Shown: in pieces, positions 33,261 to 43,873 of the stretch | How positions within the stretch are numbered: position 1 is the first letter of the stretch | Layout of the letters: each line of letters opens with the position of its first letter | Assembly (NCBI GenBank): GCA_000469685.2 | Contig: LS997563.1 | Span: 13,679,440-13,743,439 of the forward strand | DNA from: Haemonchus contortus | Taxonomy: Eukaryota > Nematoda > Chromadorea > Rhabditida > Trichostrongylidae | Reading direction: 5' to 3' | DNA length: 64,000 bases | The notes under the pieces: generated by a model | Database searches by the model: none | Seen by the model: only the letters and a program-made list of their open reading frames with translations | Told to the model about the DNA's origin: nothing | Translations under genes and position numbers: made by a program

Positions 33261-33265
33261 GTCCA

Positions 33266-33532
33266 TTACTTGTTTTTTGACCTGCTGCTACCCAGAACAC
33301 AAACTCTGGAGTAGGAGCAATAAGTAACACCTGCTCTGATCAAGTGTTCCTCGTTTATCTCAGACAATGCTCTCATTTCTAGAACCTGCTCTTTTTTCTT
33401 TAACACTTTGACGACAGCGCGGCTCAACGGTGGTTTAGTATATCCCGGGATATAATCAAATTCTGCGACATCTTGACAATCATCGGACAGACATTCTATG
33501 TAGTAAAGCTCTTCTAATTGTAATGAACCCAT
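33266..33532 (-). CDS. Candidate exon or small ORF, unknown
   Basis: An 88-codon minus frame begins MGSLQLEELYYIECLSDD and contains KVLKKKEQVLEMRALSEINE. It is acidic and helix-prone, with a composition more protein-like than most frames here. CAG immediately precedes the ATG, so it could equally be an internal exon with a splice acceptor there; a GGGTAGC near its end could be a donor. I do not recognise the product and found no neighbouring exons. Confidence 0.22.
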   Translation of the reverse strand: MGSLQLEELYYIECLSDDCQDVAEFDYIPGYTKPPLSRAVVKVLKKKEQVLEMRALSEINEEHLIRAGVTYCSYSRVCVLGSSRSKNK

Positions 33533-33539
33533 CTGATGC

Positions 33540-34695
33540 TATGTAGTAGGACATATCGAAATGAGAGGGTAGATGAAACAGGGAGGAGTTTGGAACGGTA
33601 CGAACCGATCGAGTATTTGACCATCAAGCTCAATCAATAGAACAAGCAACTTTTCTGTGTGGGGACCCATTTCCTCTCCCACTTCTCGGCCATCTTCTCT
33701 GTTATTTGACCTTTTTTAAAGTTTTTTCTTCCCTACAGGTGTTTTTCCCTTCTCCCAATTGATTGTGGTCAAGCCTCTAAAACGATCATATGATTTATTT
33801 CCTTCCGAGATTATTTTGTTCGGTTATGCTGAGCTCGGAACACGGTATCATACCCTTCAGAAGATTTTCGGTACCGAAATGGTTTACTCACATCGTAACA
33901 TGAAAAACAATCAAATCATTGGTGTTATCAGGCGATTTTTTATCTCGCCTTCCTTCTCTGTTTACGAAGAGTTCGAAATATCCTTGTCAACAATTGGAAT
34001 TGTTTTTTTTTGAAAGGTTCAGTTCGATAATGAGCATTCGTCATGTGCTCCTGTACTCTACCTTCCCTATAACTTCTTGAAATGTTTTTGCCGAATACAC
34101 GTCAAAGCTGTTACATTTTTACAGTAGTCCGAAGGCCCTGATTATTTGTACGAATGGCATTGTTATGGAAAATAAGTACCGACCGACAGGACTGCTTCCT
34201 TCCAAGGAGTCTCGATCAGGCGGCTTTGGATCCATCAAGAATCAGCCCGTTACTCTTCAGTTGCGCGGATTCTTTTCCTTGGCCTGGCCCGGTAGAGCAT
34301 AACAGCTCGGTTGTCCCGCCATCGGTGCCAGTGCTCTCATTCTCAAGTGGGCTATTTCTGTAGCACTTCTCCGACCAGATGGGCAGATGCGAGAACGTTA
34401 TACACCGAAAGTTCTTTTTTTTGCACTTTTATGTTGGGCTTCGCGATTGATGTGTTAACTGCTGACAACTTCATAGTGTATGATGCTCATTTTGTTGTTT
34501 AGGACAAACCCATGAAGCTTTTACAGGTAGTGCCACCAAACATAGTCCTGGGAAGGGTGTCGGTGTATGTGGGTTGCGTGGTGTACCGTCTCATATTGAT
34601 GAGTGCATACTGGAAGCCGCAGCTCCGTCCTAGTTGGAAGGTTTATCTTGAACTGTGCATTTCTTGAAAATGGGGTGAATCCAGCTGGGACCGAT
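33540..34695. other. Unassigned, with one solo MITE end
   Basis: GGTTTATCTTGAACTGTGCA at about 34640-34661 resembles the MITE terminus, without a partner. No gene was recognised. Confidence 0.4.
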
Positions 34696-34699
34696 CAGT

Positions 34700-34832
34700 T
34701 CATCCTGATGTCCCGATCTGAAAGCCAATCATTCGTTGTCGCTGTGTATTTTGGGAAGTAGCCATTGACATTCTGATGAACGTCGAAGACGGGGGTGCTT
34801 TCCAAAAACAGGATTCATTGACGTCAATGACT
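34700..34832 (+). repeat. SINE 3' half, degenerate
   Basis: The end ACGTCGAAGACGGGGGTGCT followed by ACAGGATTCATTGACGTCAA parallels the SINE 3' end (GTCGAATGCGTGGGTGC; GGGATTGATTAACG). The upstream match is weak. Confidence 0.45.
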
Positions 34833-34834
34833 TC

Positions 34835-35870
34835 ATTATTTATGGTAATTGACCGTACATGACTTTGAGGTACTTTTGCCTTTTAAGGCACAGCATTCTC
34901 ACTGCAGTTATCTCAACTCACACTCGGCGCTGCTGCTGCTGTGGCTTTTGTCAGTAGCTTTGAGGTCATCATCTGAGAATGCATGTCATCTCTTGAAGCT
35001 TATTCTGTGAAAAAATTTTCCTTTCCTAGACTTTTCCTAAACCTCAAAGACTGATTCAGGTTCAGGATATATTCCTGACAGGATTATTTGTTTACAGTTA
35101 TCCCTGAATTCAAAAATTCTGCGTGAAAGCTTTGTCATCGCTCGATTTTGCACAAGTGAAGGCTTGATAGTTTTTCAAGTTCTTGTATTACGAATGTGGT
35201 AACTTTTCCCCGAAAATCGCGTTGCGCATGCCGCATCCGATCGCGCGCAGTCGCGCGCTAGGGAAGCTTAAGTTTCTAGTGGAAGGTTACGGTAGCCGCC
35301 GCGGAACCATCGCCGCTTGCAGTGGGAATTCGGAAACAACTACCGTCACCTTTGTGTTACTAAGGTGGAAACTTCGGGTGCTTTTCCATCATGCGATTTG
35401 CCGATATTTTGTGGAAAACTCGTCCAGATTGTGGCATCTCTTTGAAGAACACAACTTATTGGGACACGTCCAACCAGCAGTATCTTCCTGGTCGTAGCTT
35501 ATCTCAATAATTGGTATCGCTTTCAATGGAAACCGAAAATTATCATTCCCTTTTGCAAATTCATTCGCTACTTCAACTTTTTTTTTTGAGCTCTTTTTAA
35601 AGAGGTGGAGCACAGCTCATTAATCATTTTTGCACTTGCAGACAGGGTCAGCGTAGAACCGTTGAACCTGCTAAGATTCGAACTCGAAACTTTGCGATTA
35701 GTCGTTGTAATGAGTCGAGACAGAGATCAGCTGTTCGATGTTTTCCATTGGCAAGTCAATGCGATCACATTTTGATAGGCATCTAGTCATGTTGACACGA
35801 TCTGCAGGAGCTCATCGATTGCAAATTCGGAATTCACTGGAGGGTGACAGGTCGAAATAGTTGCTCTCTG
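34835..35870. other. No gene recognised
   Basis: It includes a short CpG-rich patch (CGATCGCGCGCAGTCGCGCG at about 35239) and a TTTAAGGCACAG motif near 34885 resembling a lone MITE left end. No gene was recognised. Confidence 0.4.
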
Positions 35871-35876
35871 GCTTGA

Positions 35877-36475
35877 AGGCACAATTGATGACGGTTTTAT
35901 GGTGCGAAAAAAAATAAAAAAGCAAAAAAAATCGGCAGAATTTGCAAAATGTTAGACTTTTCAATAGTAGTGCAGTCTGTGGCTGTGCGAGACTACCATG
36001 ATGGAAATAGCATGGAATAGGTATTTGGACGAGATTTCAGCCGTGTGCGATTGCGTACAACTGGTCGCCACGTAAGCCAGGTATGGGTACATTCACCCAG
36101 ATCTGGATGGACTCGGCAAACCGCGCGGCGAAATTCGTGGTGATTAAAACGACTCTGGCCCCTATTACTGGGGCACAAATTTGAAGTGGGGTAGGGAAGT
36201 AGCATCAGCTGGCCCTAATTATCCAATTTACTTGAAACCCGTGCCCCAGTGATAGGCGAATAAGTCGTTTTGATCACAACAAATTTCGCCCCGCGGTTTG
36301 ATGCATCCATCCAGTTCTGGGTGAATGTTCCGTCCCCTACGTAAGCCAAGTAGGCTAAAGATCGTCTTCCACTAAAGTCGCGGATTCCGGCTAGTTGTTG
36401 GAGTTACAAAATGTCCTTGGTTGTAAATGGTGAAGTTGCAGCCTCCGCAATACCATTAGAACACGTCCACCTTTG
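35877..36475 (-). mobile_element. TTAA MITE, copy F, inverted and split by FB2
   Basis: It begins AGGCACAATTGATGACGG and follows the reverse-complement MITE (TTTGGACGAGATTTCAGCC) up to about 36069. There the foldback element FB2 is inserted. MITE similarity resumes after 36348 (TCTTCCACT, TTGTTGGAGTT, GTTGCAGCCTCC, AACACGTCC). The far terminus is not recognisable. Confidence 0.68.
36079..36338 (+). mobile_element. Foldback element FB2 (260 bp) with 9-bp target duplication
   Basis: Flanked by ACGTAAGCC at 36070-36078 and 36339-36347. It starts AGGTATGGGTAC and ends TTCCGTCCCCT, the same termini as FB1. The palindrome 36089-36328 is centred near 36208 (ATCAGCTGG). The outer arm (ATTCACCCAGATCTGGATGG) is unlike that of FB1 but pairs with its own partner (CCATCCAGTTCTGGGTGAAT). 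It is inserted in a MITE copy. Confidence 0.88.
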
Positions 36476-36479
36476 GGGG

Positions 36480-37757
36480 TGGGGTTGAGCGAAGCCGGTC
36501 TTCTAGCTGTAACTTTCTCCTATTTGGTCCAATCTTCGTGACAGCAGCGCTCCATGCAGTATACTTGCGGGCCACACGTTCGTCAAAGTAGGGAATGTCA
36601 TAAACCATTTTCATAGCGCTCTGTGCCTCTTTTACCCCGCTCAAAACTTACTTTCCGGTAAACTCGAGCGCTTCGCCTTGGAATGTAAGCTCATTCAAAC
36701 CACCATGAGCCGGTGACTACGGTCAAAGACTGAGATAGCAGCTGGTCTGCAGGCAAATTCTGTGAACTATTCCCTATGCATTGCATCAATATATTGGATG
36801 CACGTTCATTTGACATAATTTCTACCGTCTCCTCTGTCATTTGTAGCTCAAAGACCCTTCGGGTACTCATCGACGGCGGCACGCAGAGTTTCTAGACCAT
36901 TTCCAGTCCGGGCCTTTTTCGACGGCTAGAAGTAGCAACAGTGATGCATAATGACCCCTCGGATTGCAGGTCGAGGAGTTCGAGGGCCGATCGGAAACAG
37001 TAATGAAATCACGAACACTTCCTCAGCACCAGACTTGATCTTTTCCACTTGTGAGTAGGTGCGCCGTCGTTTCCAAATCATATCCTTGGAATAAACTCTG
37101 ATCCTCAACAGCACCCTGCGAAATATCCCTCAAGAAAGTTCTAGTTAATTTTTATACTTTTGCCGACTAAACAATATCGCTCTGGTGGCACAGATTTTAG
37201 CCCAAACCATGAGAGGAAAAATGGTTATAGATACGTACAAAAGTGTTCTCTTTGATTGGGAGAGTACGGCATTTGTTCCTGATCCCGAAATTCCCCTCTT
37301 TAAAGTGCTCAAGAGTCTTTGAAAACTATCTGCATGTAATTGTATTTACTCGTGGAAAACTTCTATCGTCCAAGTAGAACATACGTCCAATCCTGCAGTT
37401 GATTTCTCCGTTCCTGTGGTTCCGTAATGTAATCATTCCCAAGCAATCGTGCGCGGAAAAAGAGACATAACTGTGGCAAGACGATCTTCTAAAGGCTGGT
37501 CGTTGACCTCCCTTGCATCGCGATACAAGAGAATGTCATGGGAGAAATGTTGAAATGGGGAGAAATCCTGGAAATGGTTTCATCAAATGCGCGCCAAGAT
37601 GGAACGGCTGATGGATGATTGCTAGGTTCCACAATTCAGGTAAACGTAAGGGAATCTGCAGTTTTGGGAAAACCTTTCAAACGAGGAAATCGCGGAGTTC
37701 CATAGAGTTGTTACTTTATCCTTGAGGCCCACTATGAATAATATACTATTGTATTGT
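36480..37757. other. Unassigned; three consecutive minus ORFs
   Basis: Minus frames 36926-37114, 36691-36882 and 36456-36644 follow one another. Segments such as FELQMTEETVEIMSNERASN and RKYTAWSAAVTKIGPNRRKL look protein-like, so this could be a decayed retroelement gene. I cannot name a domain. The rest holds nothing recognised. Confidence 0.3.
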
Positions 37758-37986
37758 ACAGTGCGTAACAAAAGTATGTGGACACCTCACTATTTTGGCT
37801 TATCGAGCTTACCAGTTGATTTTGAGCTGAAACACCACTACTATACGAATATTCGGGTGGAAAAACCCTGGAATAATTGTTCTTCCGGAAATTTCAGAGA
37901 GCTTTTACTTTTTTTTATTTTAGAAAAAAGTCTTCTTTGTAACAAAAGTATGTGGACACTGTACAAAAAAAAGAATTTGGATGAGA

Positions 37987-39044
37987 TCAGTAATCAATTG
38001 GTCCTCCTGAGTGCCTCATCAGCTCGAACATCCTATTGGGCATGCTCTGAACCAAATTTGTGATGGCCGTGTCGTCGATGGATTCCCACACAGCCAGGAT
38101 CGCCGCCTTCAGTTCTTCTACGGAGTTGTGCTGGTGGTTGTTGAGGTAGACTCGCCGAGCCATGATTCTCCATAGGTTTTCGATGGGGTTGCAGTCAAGG
38201 GAACAGGCTGCCCAATCCATCACAGCAACACCGTGGCGTTGGAGCCATTCCTTCGTAGACCGTGAGGCATGGACAGATGCATTATCATGCTGGAACACAT
38301 GTGTTCTGCGTCGCGCACCTCTGAGAAAGGGCAGGAGGTGGAACTCAAGCACTTCCTGATATTCCTGACTATCCATCCGGCATGAAGGAAATGCCAGCTC
38401 CAATTTGCCGCTTCTTCCAAAGCCACCCCAAACCATTAATGTGGCTCCACTAAAGTTTCGCTTCGAATGGGTTAGCGGGTTGTGACGAAGATCTCCCCAG
38501 TGGTAACGGTATCCATCTGGACCGTAAAGGTTGAACTTTTTTTCATCACTGAAGATAACCTAAACGGAAAACATGCAGAAAATGACGTTTAAACTTAACT
38601 TCAAACCCTCTCGAAAAGTTGTACCTTGTCCCACGAAGTTGCAATGTTCCTGCGGGCGTATTCCAGCCTTGCGTTTTTGTGCTGAGCATTTGGACGAGGC
38701 GCCTTTTTCATTACCTCTCGTGATATGTGCTCATTTGGTCGAATGGACCGTGATATCGTCATCCTCGAAACCGCCGATCCCATTGAAGCACGAATTTGAT
38801 TCACAGATAAGGAAGTATTCGAGGCCATTCGAGCTATTCTTCTGTGATCTTGAGCTGTCAAGCTTCGAGGTCGTCCCACTACTCGAGCTGAGCGGCAAGC
38901 ACCGGGATTTTGAATGTAGTTTCCAATGCATGTAGGAGAGCGTCCGAGGTGACGTGCAATCTGTCTATCCGAGGGTCCGGCTTCGTGAAGAGCCCTGATT
39001 TGCGCTTGTTCTTCTTCGGAGAGACTCCTACCACGTACTGGCAT
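37987..39044 (-). CDS. Tc1-like transposase, one intron, apparently intact
   Basis: The likely gene has exon 1 at 39044-38625 (140 codons), a 65-bp intron 38624-38560 (GT...TTTAG) and exon 2 at 38559-37987. It gives 330 residues, the usual Tc1 size. The start ATG opens MPVRGRSLSEEEQAQIRALH, a paired-type helix-turn-helix. A GRPR-type hook (VVGRPRSL) links to the second helix-turn-helix (TISRSI). Splicing joins SWDK to VIFSDEKKFNLYGPDGYRYH, which holds the first catalytic Asp. The second Asp is in FQHDNASVHAS and the Glu in CNPIENLW, with 34 residues between them (DD34E). No stop or frameshift interrupts the spliced frame. It would bind the terminal repeats and cut and paste the element into TA sites. 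The intron is inferred from phase and splice sites, not from transcripts. Confidence 0.9.
38560..38624 (-). other. Predicted intron of the Tc1-like transposase
   Basis: Minus-strand sequence from GTACAACTTTTCG to TTTCCGTTTAG, 65 bp, near the short intron size usual in nematodes. Removing it restores continuous Tc1 homology. The frame that continues through the donor site soon ends (38601). Confidence 0.8.
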
Positions 39045-39324
39045 GATGACATACCAGTTATTTCAAAAATGACCTTAAACGCATCGGGATTTTCGCGCCA
39101 AAGTCGGATCTGACTCGGGTGTCCACATACTTTTGTTACAAAGAAGACTTTTCTCTCAAATTAAAACAAAGTAAGAGCTACTTGAAAATTTCAAAAGAAC
39201 AAGTAATCCTAGGTTTTCGCATAAAAGGATTCGAATGGTATAAGTTTTATTGCTCAAAATTCGCTGGCAAGCTCGGTGAACCAAAATATTGGGGTGTCCA
39301 CATACTTTTGTTACGCACTGTACT

Positions 39325-40690
39325 ATAAGATCGTGCACCCCAGAGATGTCACATGGAATGTTGTTGGACCGAAAGATAGCTAGGACCGGGTTTAGTGAAA
39401 AGCCCAAAAGCCTATGACGATGGTAAGCGCACCCAGAGGCAACTAAGGCCGCATCCTACTGGATCTAATAATGCGAAATTTCAATATAACTAGCATGGGT
39501 GTATTGTTAATATTTTCCACTATACCTGCAATCTGATCATGTTTCAGATAAACCAAAGAGCTTGAAGTCAAAATCAACTAAAAATACGACATCGATCCTT
39601 CTGAGATTTCTTTCCTTTTTGCCATGTCTGAAGTGGTAGACGTCACTAACTTTGCCTTTAGCGAAATCTCGTACCGCAACCAACATTTTGCTTTAGTTAT
39701 GTGAATATTGATCCTTTGCAGGCAATAGTGTAGGATAGTGGAAAATATGCTTTAGCTAAACATACACGAATTTCGCGTAATTTGCTTCACTAATAAAAAA
39801 GCTATTTACCAGAAGGAGTAAGGCTGTTTGACCGGGGACTTTTGAGCGCTACTGTATGTTATTAAAAATTCAAATAGCTGATCGTCGAGACCCTGACCAA
39901 AAGTCGATAGTGGAAAGCAATTCGGCAGCAGGGATGCTGTATCTTTTGGAACAGGGTATTCTATTATACAAAAGTAAAGTGTAACAAATTGAAGCAGTGA
40001 GACTTGTTAAAGGATGGGAAGAACGTAACAAAATGAACTAATAATTAAAATAAGATAAAAATAGCTCGTTACGTCTTTAAACCAGACAAACCACCATCTC
40101 CACCTTCCTCTGGAGCTCATCAGTTATTTGGGGTTAGTGGACAAAGGAGTGCTTTGGTTGTTCACTATAATCAAACAAAGTGCAAAAATGAGTGATTATT
40201 AGTGCTATTGTTGATGTTTTTAGCGAAAAATTTCAGAATTCTTTTGAAGAATTTGGTAATAATATTGAAATTATTTCTAATGAATTACTCGTAACGGATG
40301 AGCTTATTTCTACCTATACATCCAAATAACCGGTGATTATAGACTTCTCTTTATACCCATTTCACAAGAGAATGTCCAACATTTCCGTTACTTTTGTGCT
40401 ATAAGTTTTATTCGTGTCGGCACACTCTTTGTTTATGTGTATGTAACACAGGCTTCAATTCTATTAGAAATATTAATATCACTTTTGCGAAGTCTGATGA
40501 CATTTAAGCCTAAATAATAGGTTTTATTACATAGTTCGGTTTTTTATCGTTAGCTATATTAATACTCATGTCAAAGAAAATCGCTCTTCAATATTTGATT
40601 CGGTTTGGTTATGCACCATTAATAATTTGTTCATACATCTGAATCTAGTCAGCTCCCGAATTGAGCTGGTTGCTTTTTCACTATCGATTC
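39325..40690. other. AT-rich, no gene recognised
   Basis: No supported open frame or repeat. Confidence 0.5.
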
Positions 40691-40699
40691 GTTATTCTG

Positions 40700-40961
40700 G
40701 TGTGTGGTGCAGTAGTATCGAAATTGTCGCGCCGCGGCAGAGGGACGCCGCGCGCGAAGGAATGTAGGAGAATGCAGCAGCAGGTGAGAACTACAGGAAC
40801 TAAAGACTTAATAATAGCAGAATCATGCCCGAAACAATGATCGCACATCGATTGAGCTATATGGAGAACGCTAGAGCTGCAATAACGGTGAAGCGAATGG
40901 TCCGCGACAGCCGCGTGCGGCAAATTGATTACCTGAAAACGTTCCTACTGCCGGTCTCCCA
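40700..40961 (-). mobile_element. GC-rich element R4, copy 3 (262 bp), with 8-bp target duplication
   Basis: Flanked by TTATTCTG at 40692-40699 and 40962-40969. On the minus strand it starts TGGGAGACCGGCAGTAGGAA and ends ATACTACTGCACCACACAC. The interior has GCCGCACGCGGCTGTCGCGG and TCGCGCGCGGCG. An 8-bp duplication would fit a hAT-type non-autonomous element; that is inference. It has no coding capacity: the 132-codon frame starting at 40825 is incidental. Confidence 0.78.
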
Positions 40962-40969
40962 TTATTCTG

Positions 40970-41390
40970 CATTGACACTTCCCTCATCCACCCCAAAAGA
41001 AGTAAATGATTATCTGTTATTGTGCCTTCAAATTACTCTTGCGACCTTTTTACACGTAATTCCTACCTGCGACTGTGGCTACGTATGTAGTCATTTTCAC
41101 AAGGCTGTTGGTAAACGGAAGTCTATGACTGCCTCGAAAAAGTCTCCAATTTCTAAAGCAGTTGATTGCAACTCCCTTTTTATGTATATGGACGAGATTG
41201 CAGTAGACGCTTGCCCATATTGAACTCGTATCACAGTCTTATAAGTACGAAGGAGTTTCATGGATCTTTCTATGCGGCTTCGTACCCATCAATACGCTCA
41301 CTCCCTGAAAAAAATTATAGCATAAAGTAGTTAATTTGATTATTTGTCTATATGAAGGGTGACGAACCCTAGGTTACCTGTATCACCTGT
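40970..41390. other. No gene recognised
   Basis: No supported feature. Confidence 0.45.
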
Positions 41391-41394
41391 TGTC

Positions 41395-41668
41395 CCTCCC
41401 GTTGATTATCGATTTCTTCGAGCAGAGGCCAGTGGAATCTTCATTCGTCACTGTCGCGAGCCAGAACATCCAGTGGACCGTCCTCGCTCGAAGAGCACGA
41501 GATATAGTATCCCTTCCGTTCTGTGAATCAGTCTGGCCATCGCCCTGACGACCGCCTTGGAGGTAGTTTGACGTCCGTCCCGAAGGATCAAGTCAGTAAC
41601 CGCCCAAGTCCAGCGGTCATCACGATATTGCATGGCGTACCCAACCCACCTGATCACCATAGGTAATC
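41395..41668 (-). pseudogene. RTE-type LINE fragment, C-terminal end
   Basis: The minus frame reads IRWVGYAMQYRDDRWTWAVT then DLILRDGRQTT. After frameshifts come RTVHW and LARDSDEWRFHWP. This parallels the end of the 3930-4885 element ([32 protein letters not shown]). It is a 5'-truncated and decayed copy, as is usual for LINEs. Confidence 0.82.
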
Positions 41669-41669
41669 A

Positions 41670-43250
41670 TGAAAAATTCAAATATTGTGGTTTGAGTTCC
41701 GCTTCCGTGAGCCAAGTAGAGATCAAACATGCGTCCTAGTGAATGAATGTATGAGTTTGCTTGGGAGCAGAGTCTGCCGTGTATAAAGCTAGCTGATGAA
41801 TACCTGCGTGTTTCCTCTTTTTAGGATTCTCTCAGACAGAAATGAGCTGTGGAAGGTAGCGGTCCGCAGACCGGAAGACGTTCCAAGAAGAGAGACAACA
41901 TTGCTCTCAAGGCTCATGTGAAGTGCCATGACAACTACTCGAGAAATTTTTCTTCGTACAAAATGTTTTAAGTAACCAGTTCGAGATCTTGCGTCAGTGA
42001 TCAGTCAGATCAATAAGTGACCAGAGTGCCAGACCCACTGCGCCAGACTTATCTGTACGGTTCGCGACATTTTTTGATCCCGGCTATGAAAATTCTACTT
42101 TATTCCGCCCACTCCTCCAGCACTCCCCTGCCTAGGTCAGTTATTCTTGTACTGAAATCCCTTGCTTGACTCTCACTGATCTTTCGTCTCCGACTCGATG
42201 GCATGCGCCTCCTCACAAGTGACCCATCCGCCCTTACCCCTTTAATCATGCGCCTTCATGGGATTATAGCGGCACTTAGGCAACAGCAAGTGGGAATGTT
42301 CCGATCGAGTTGCTCTCTGAACGGATGAGATTTCGTGGGAATGTGAATCGTAGAGTAATCGTCGCATGACATCGAGTTCCTACTCTTCTCTTGCCTCTTC
42401 TTGTTCTCGTTTATCCCATTTGATTTCAACGGGCCACTTTTTTAAGAACGTGCTTCCTTTTCGCATTTTTTCTTTATTTTTCGAACCTTTGTTGCTTTTC
42501 TGTCGGTCTTGATTACTTTCGTTCCTTCAGATTTTTTCGATACAATGTCAATCATACTTCGATGTTTGCTCTTGTGGCTCTTCCGTCCCGTCGGGTTTCT
42601 TTTCAGTTCGACAAGTCTGTAATGCGTAAATTCCTGGCCTCTTTAAATGCTGTAATGGGCTTAATCTGCTTGTTACTTGATGAGGCTCAAAGTTCCAAGA
42701 AAAATGGAAAGATTCCTGAGAAAGTGACCTATTCGGTGTCAGTTGTCTCGAAGCTGAAGGCTTAGCATTGAAGCTCTTGCGTTGGCTTATGACAGCCTCC
42801 TATTGCTCTCTGAGTGCTCTCAGATTTGCTATCCACCCGTCACATAGTGACAGACCAAACCTCCTTCTACACACTCTCTCTCCATCTTCATCTCAGGTAT
42901 TAGCGCCGCCCACGTCGTACACACACCGATCATCTGACTTATTTATTCAGTTGGGGAGGATTGGGTAGCACTTGATAAGGGTGGCAGTAGTAAAGATAAA
43001 GCTGTACCTTGCTACTTCCTGGCTCTTATTGTCATCATTTTCTGGCAGTCTTCCAATATTTTTCATATTTAAGAAGTTCTCGAGCACCTAACTCGAATTC
43101 CTTACTTCCAGTCTAACTTTCCATTGCCTAGTCTCTGATTAGGCGATACGACAGAGAAATAACTTTCACTATTTCAGTCACGAGAGTAATTTATCTGATA
43201 TCCGAATCAACTTTTACGTTGTGTTTTCCGTCTCAGAACGACAGCCTTCA
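41670..43250. other. No gene recognised
   Basis: No supported feature. Confidence 0.45.
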
Positions 43251-43254
43251 AAGG

Positions 43255-43500
43255 ACCAAAATCCCATAGGTACAGGTGCCCTTCATCAATTCTGCAGGTA
43301 GTAACTTTGGAATAAGAGGGAGGGACTAAGAATGTTTTTTTTGGATAGCCTTCAGTCCCAGTCCTTTTGCTCGGATGTACCTTTACATTCGATTCCCATT
43401 CGCAAACGTTGGGGCGTTTTTGAATCTGTATGTGTCTTACACAAAACCTATGGTACCAAATAAGCGAGATTCGGGACTCGATCCCTGGACCATGTGTGTC
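43255..43500 (-). repeat. Possible SINE copy, very degenerate
   Basis: On the minus strand ACATGGTCCAGGGATCGAGT with CCCG at about 43466-43492 resembles the SINE head (CATGGTCACTGGTTCGAATC). GAGGGAGGGACT near 43315 fits the body. The match is too weak to be sure. Confidence 0.35.
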
Positions 43501-43509
43501 TTTTGATAG

Positions 43510-43870
43510 TCTCCCACTTGCCTTGCCCCCAAACCTCCTCCTCCCCCTGAACTCTATTCTAGATATTTTGGTAAGACAATTTTTGGCAACAGATGATTGC
43601 CTCAACATAGTACGCCTTTTATACTCAAAGTCTGAATACTGGGTATGGGCTCCAACCACGCTTCCCATTTCTCAGACCCCAAAAACTGCATTACAGTCTC
43701 TGATGTAATCAAAACCCTCTCGTTTATTGGTTTCATCCCTCAAATGACTATGATATGTGTCTCGAATGTGCCCTGTTCATGGAACGGGAATTTCACTACT
43801 AGAGAGAAAATAAGGGATTTTCCCTTGGTTTTATGAGCATACGCTCGCTTGCAAAGGGGTAGTTTTTATG
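43510..43870. other. No gene recognised
   Basis: No supported feature. Confidence 0.45.
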
Positions 43871-43873
43871 GTT

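Larger units (their letters stand above)
37759..39320 (-). mobile_element. Complete Tc1-like transposon (1562 bp) with IR/DR ends
   Basis: Bounded by TA at 37757-37758 and 39321-39322. The terminal inverted repeats are about 200 bp (37759-37959 and 39119-39320). Each repeat carries the same 20-mer, TAACAAAAGTATGTGGACAC, twice: at its outer end (37766-37785; inverse 39294-39313) and inner end (37940-37959; inverse 39119-39138). All four copies are identical. This is the IR/DR arrangement known from Sleeping Beauty-like Tc1 elements. The element encodes one transposase on the minus strand. The undamaged gene and ends suggest recent or continuing activity. Confidence 0.95.

Noticed and set aside
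43207..43668. 153-codon minus-strand frame
   Set aside because: It overlaps a likely degenerate SINE and a plus frame; no domain visible.
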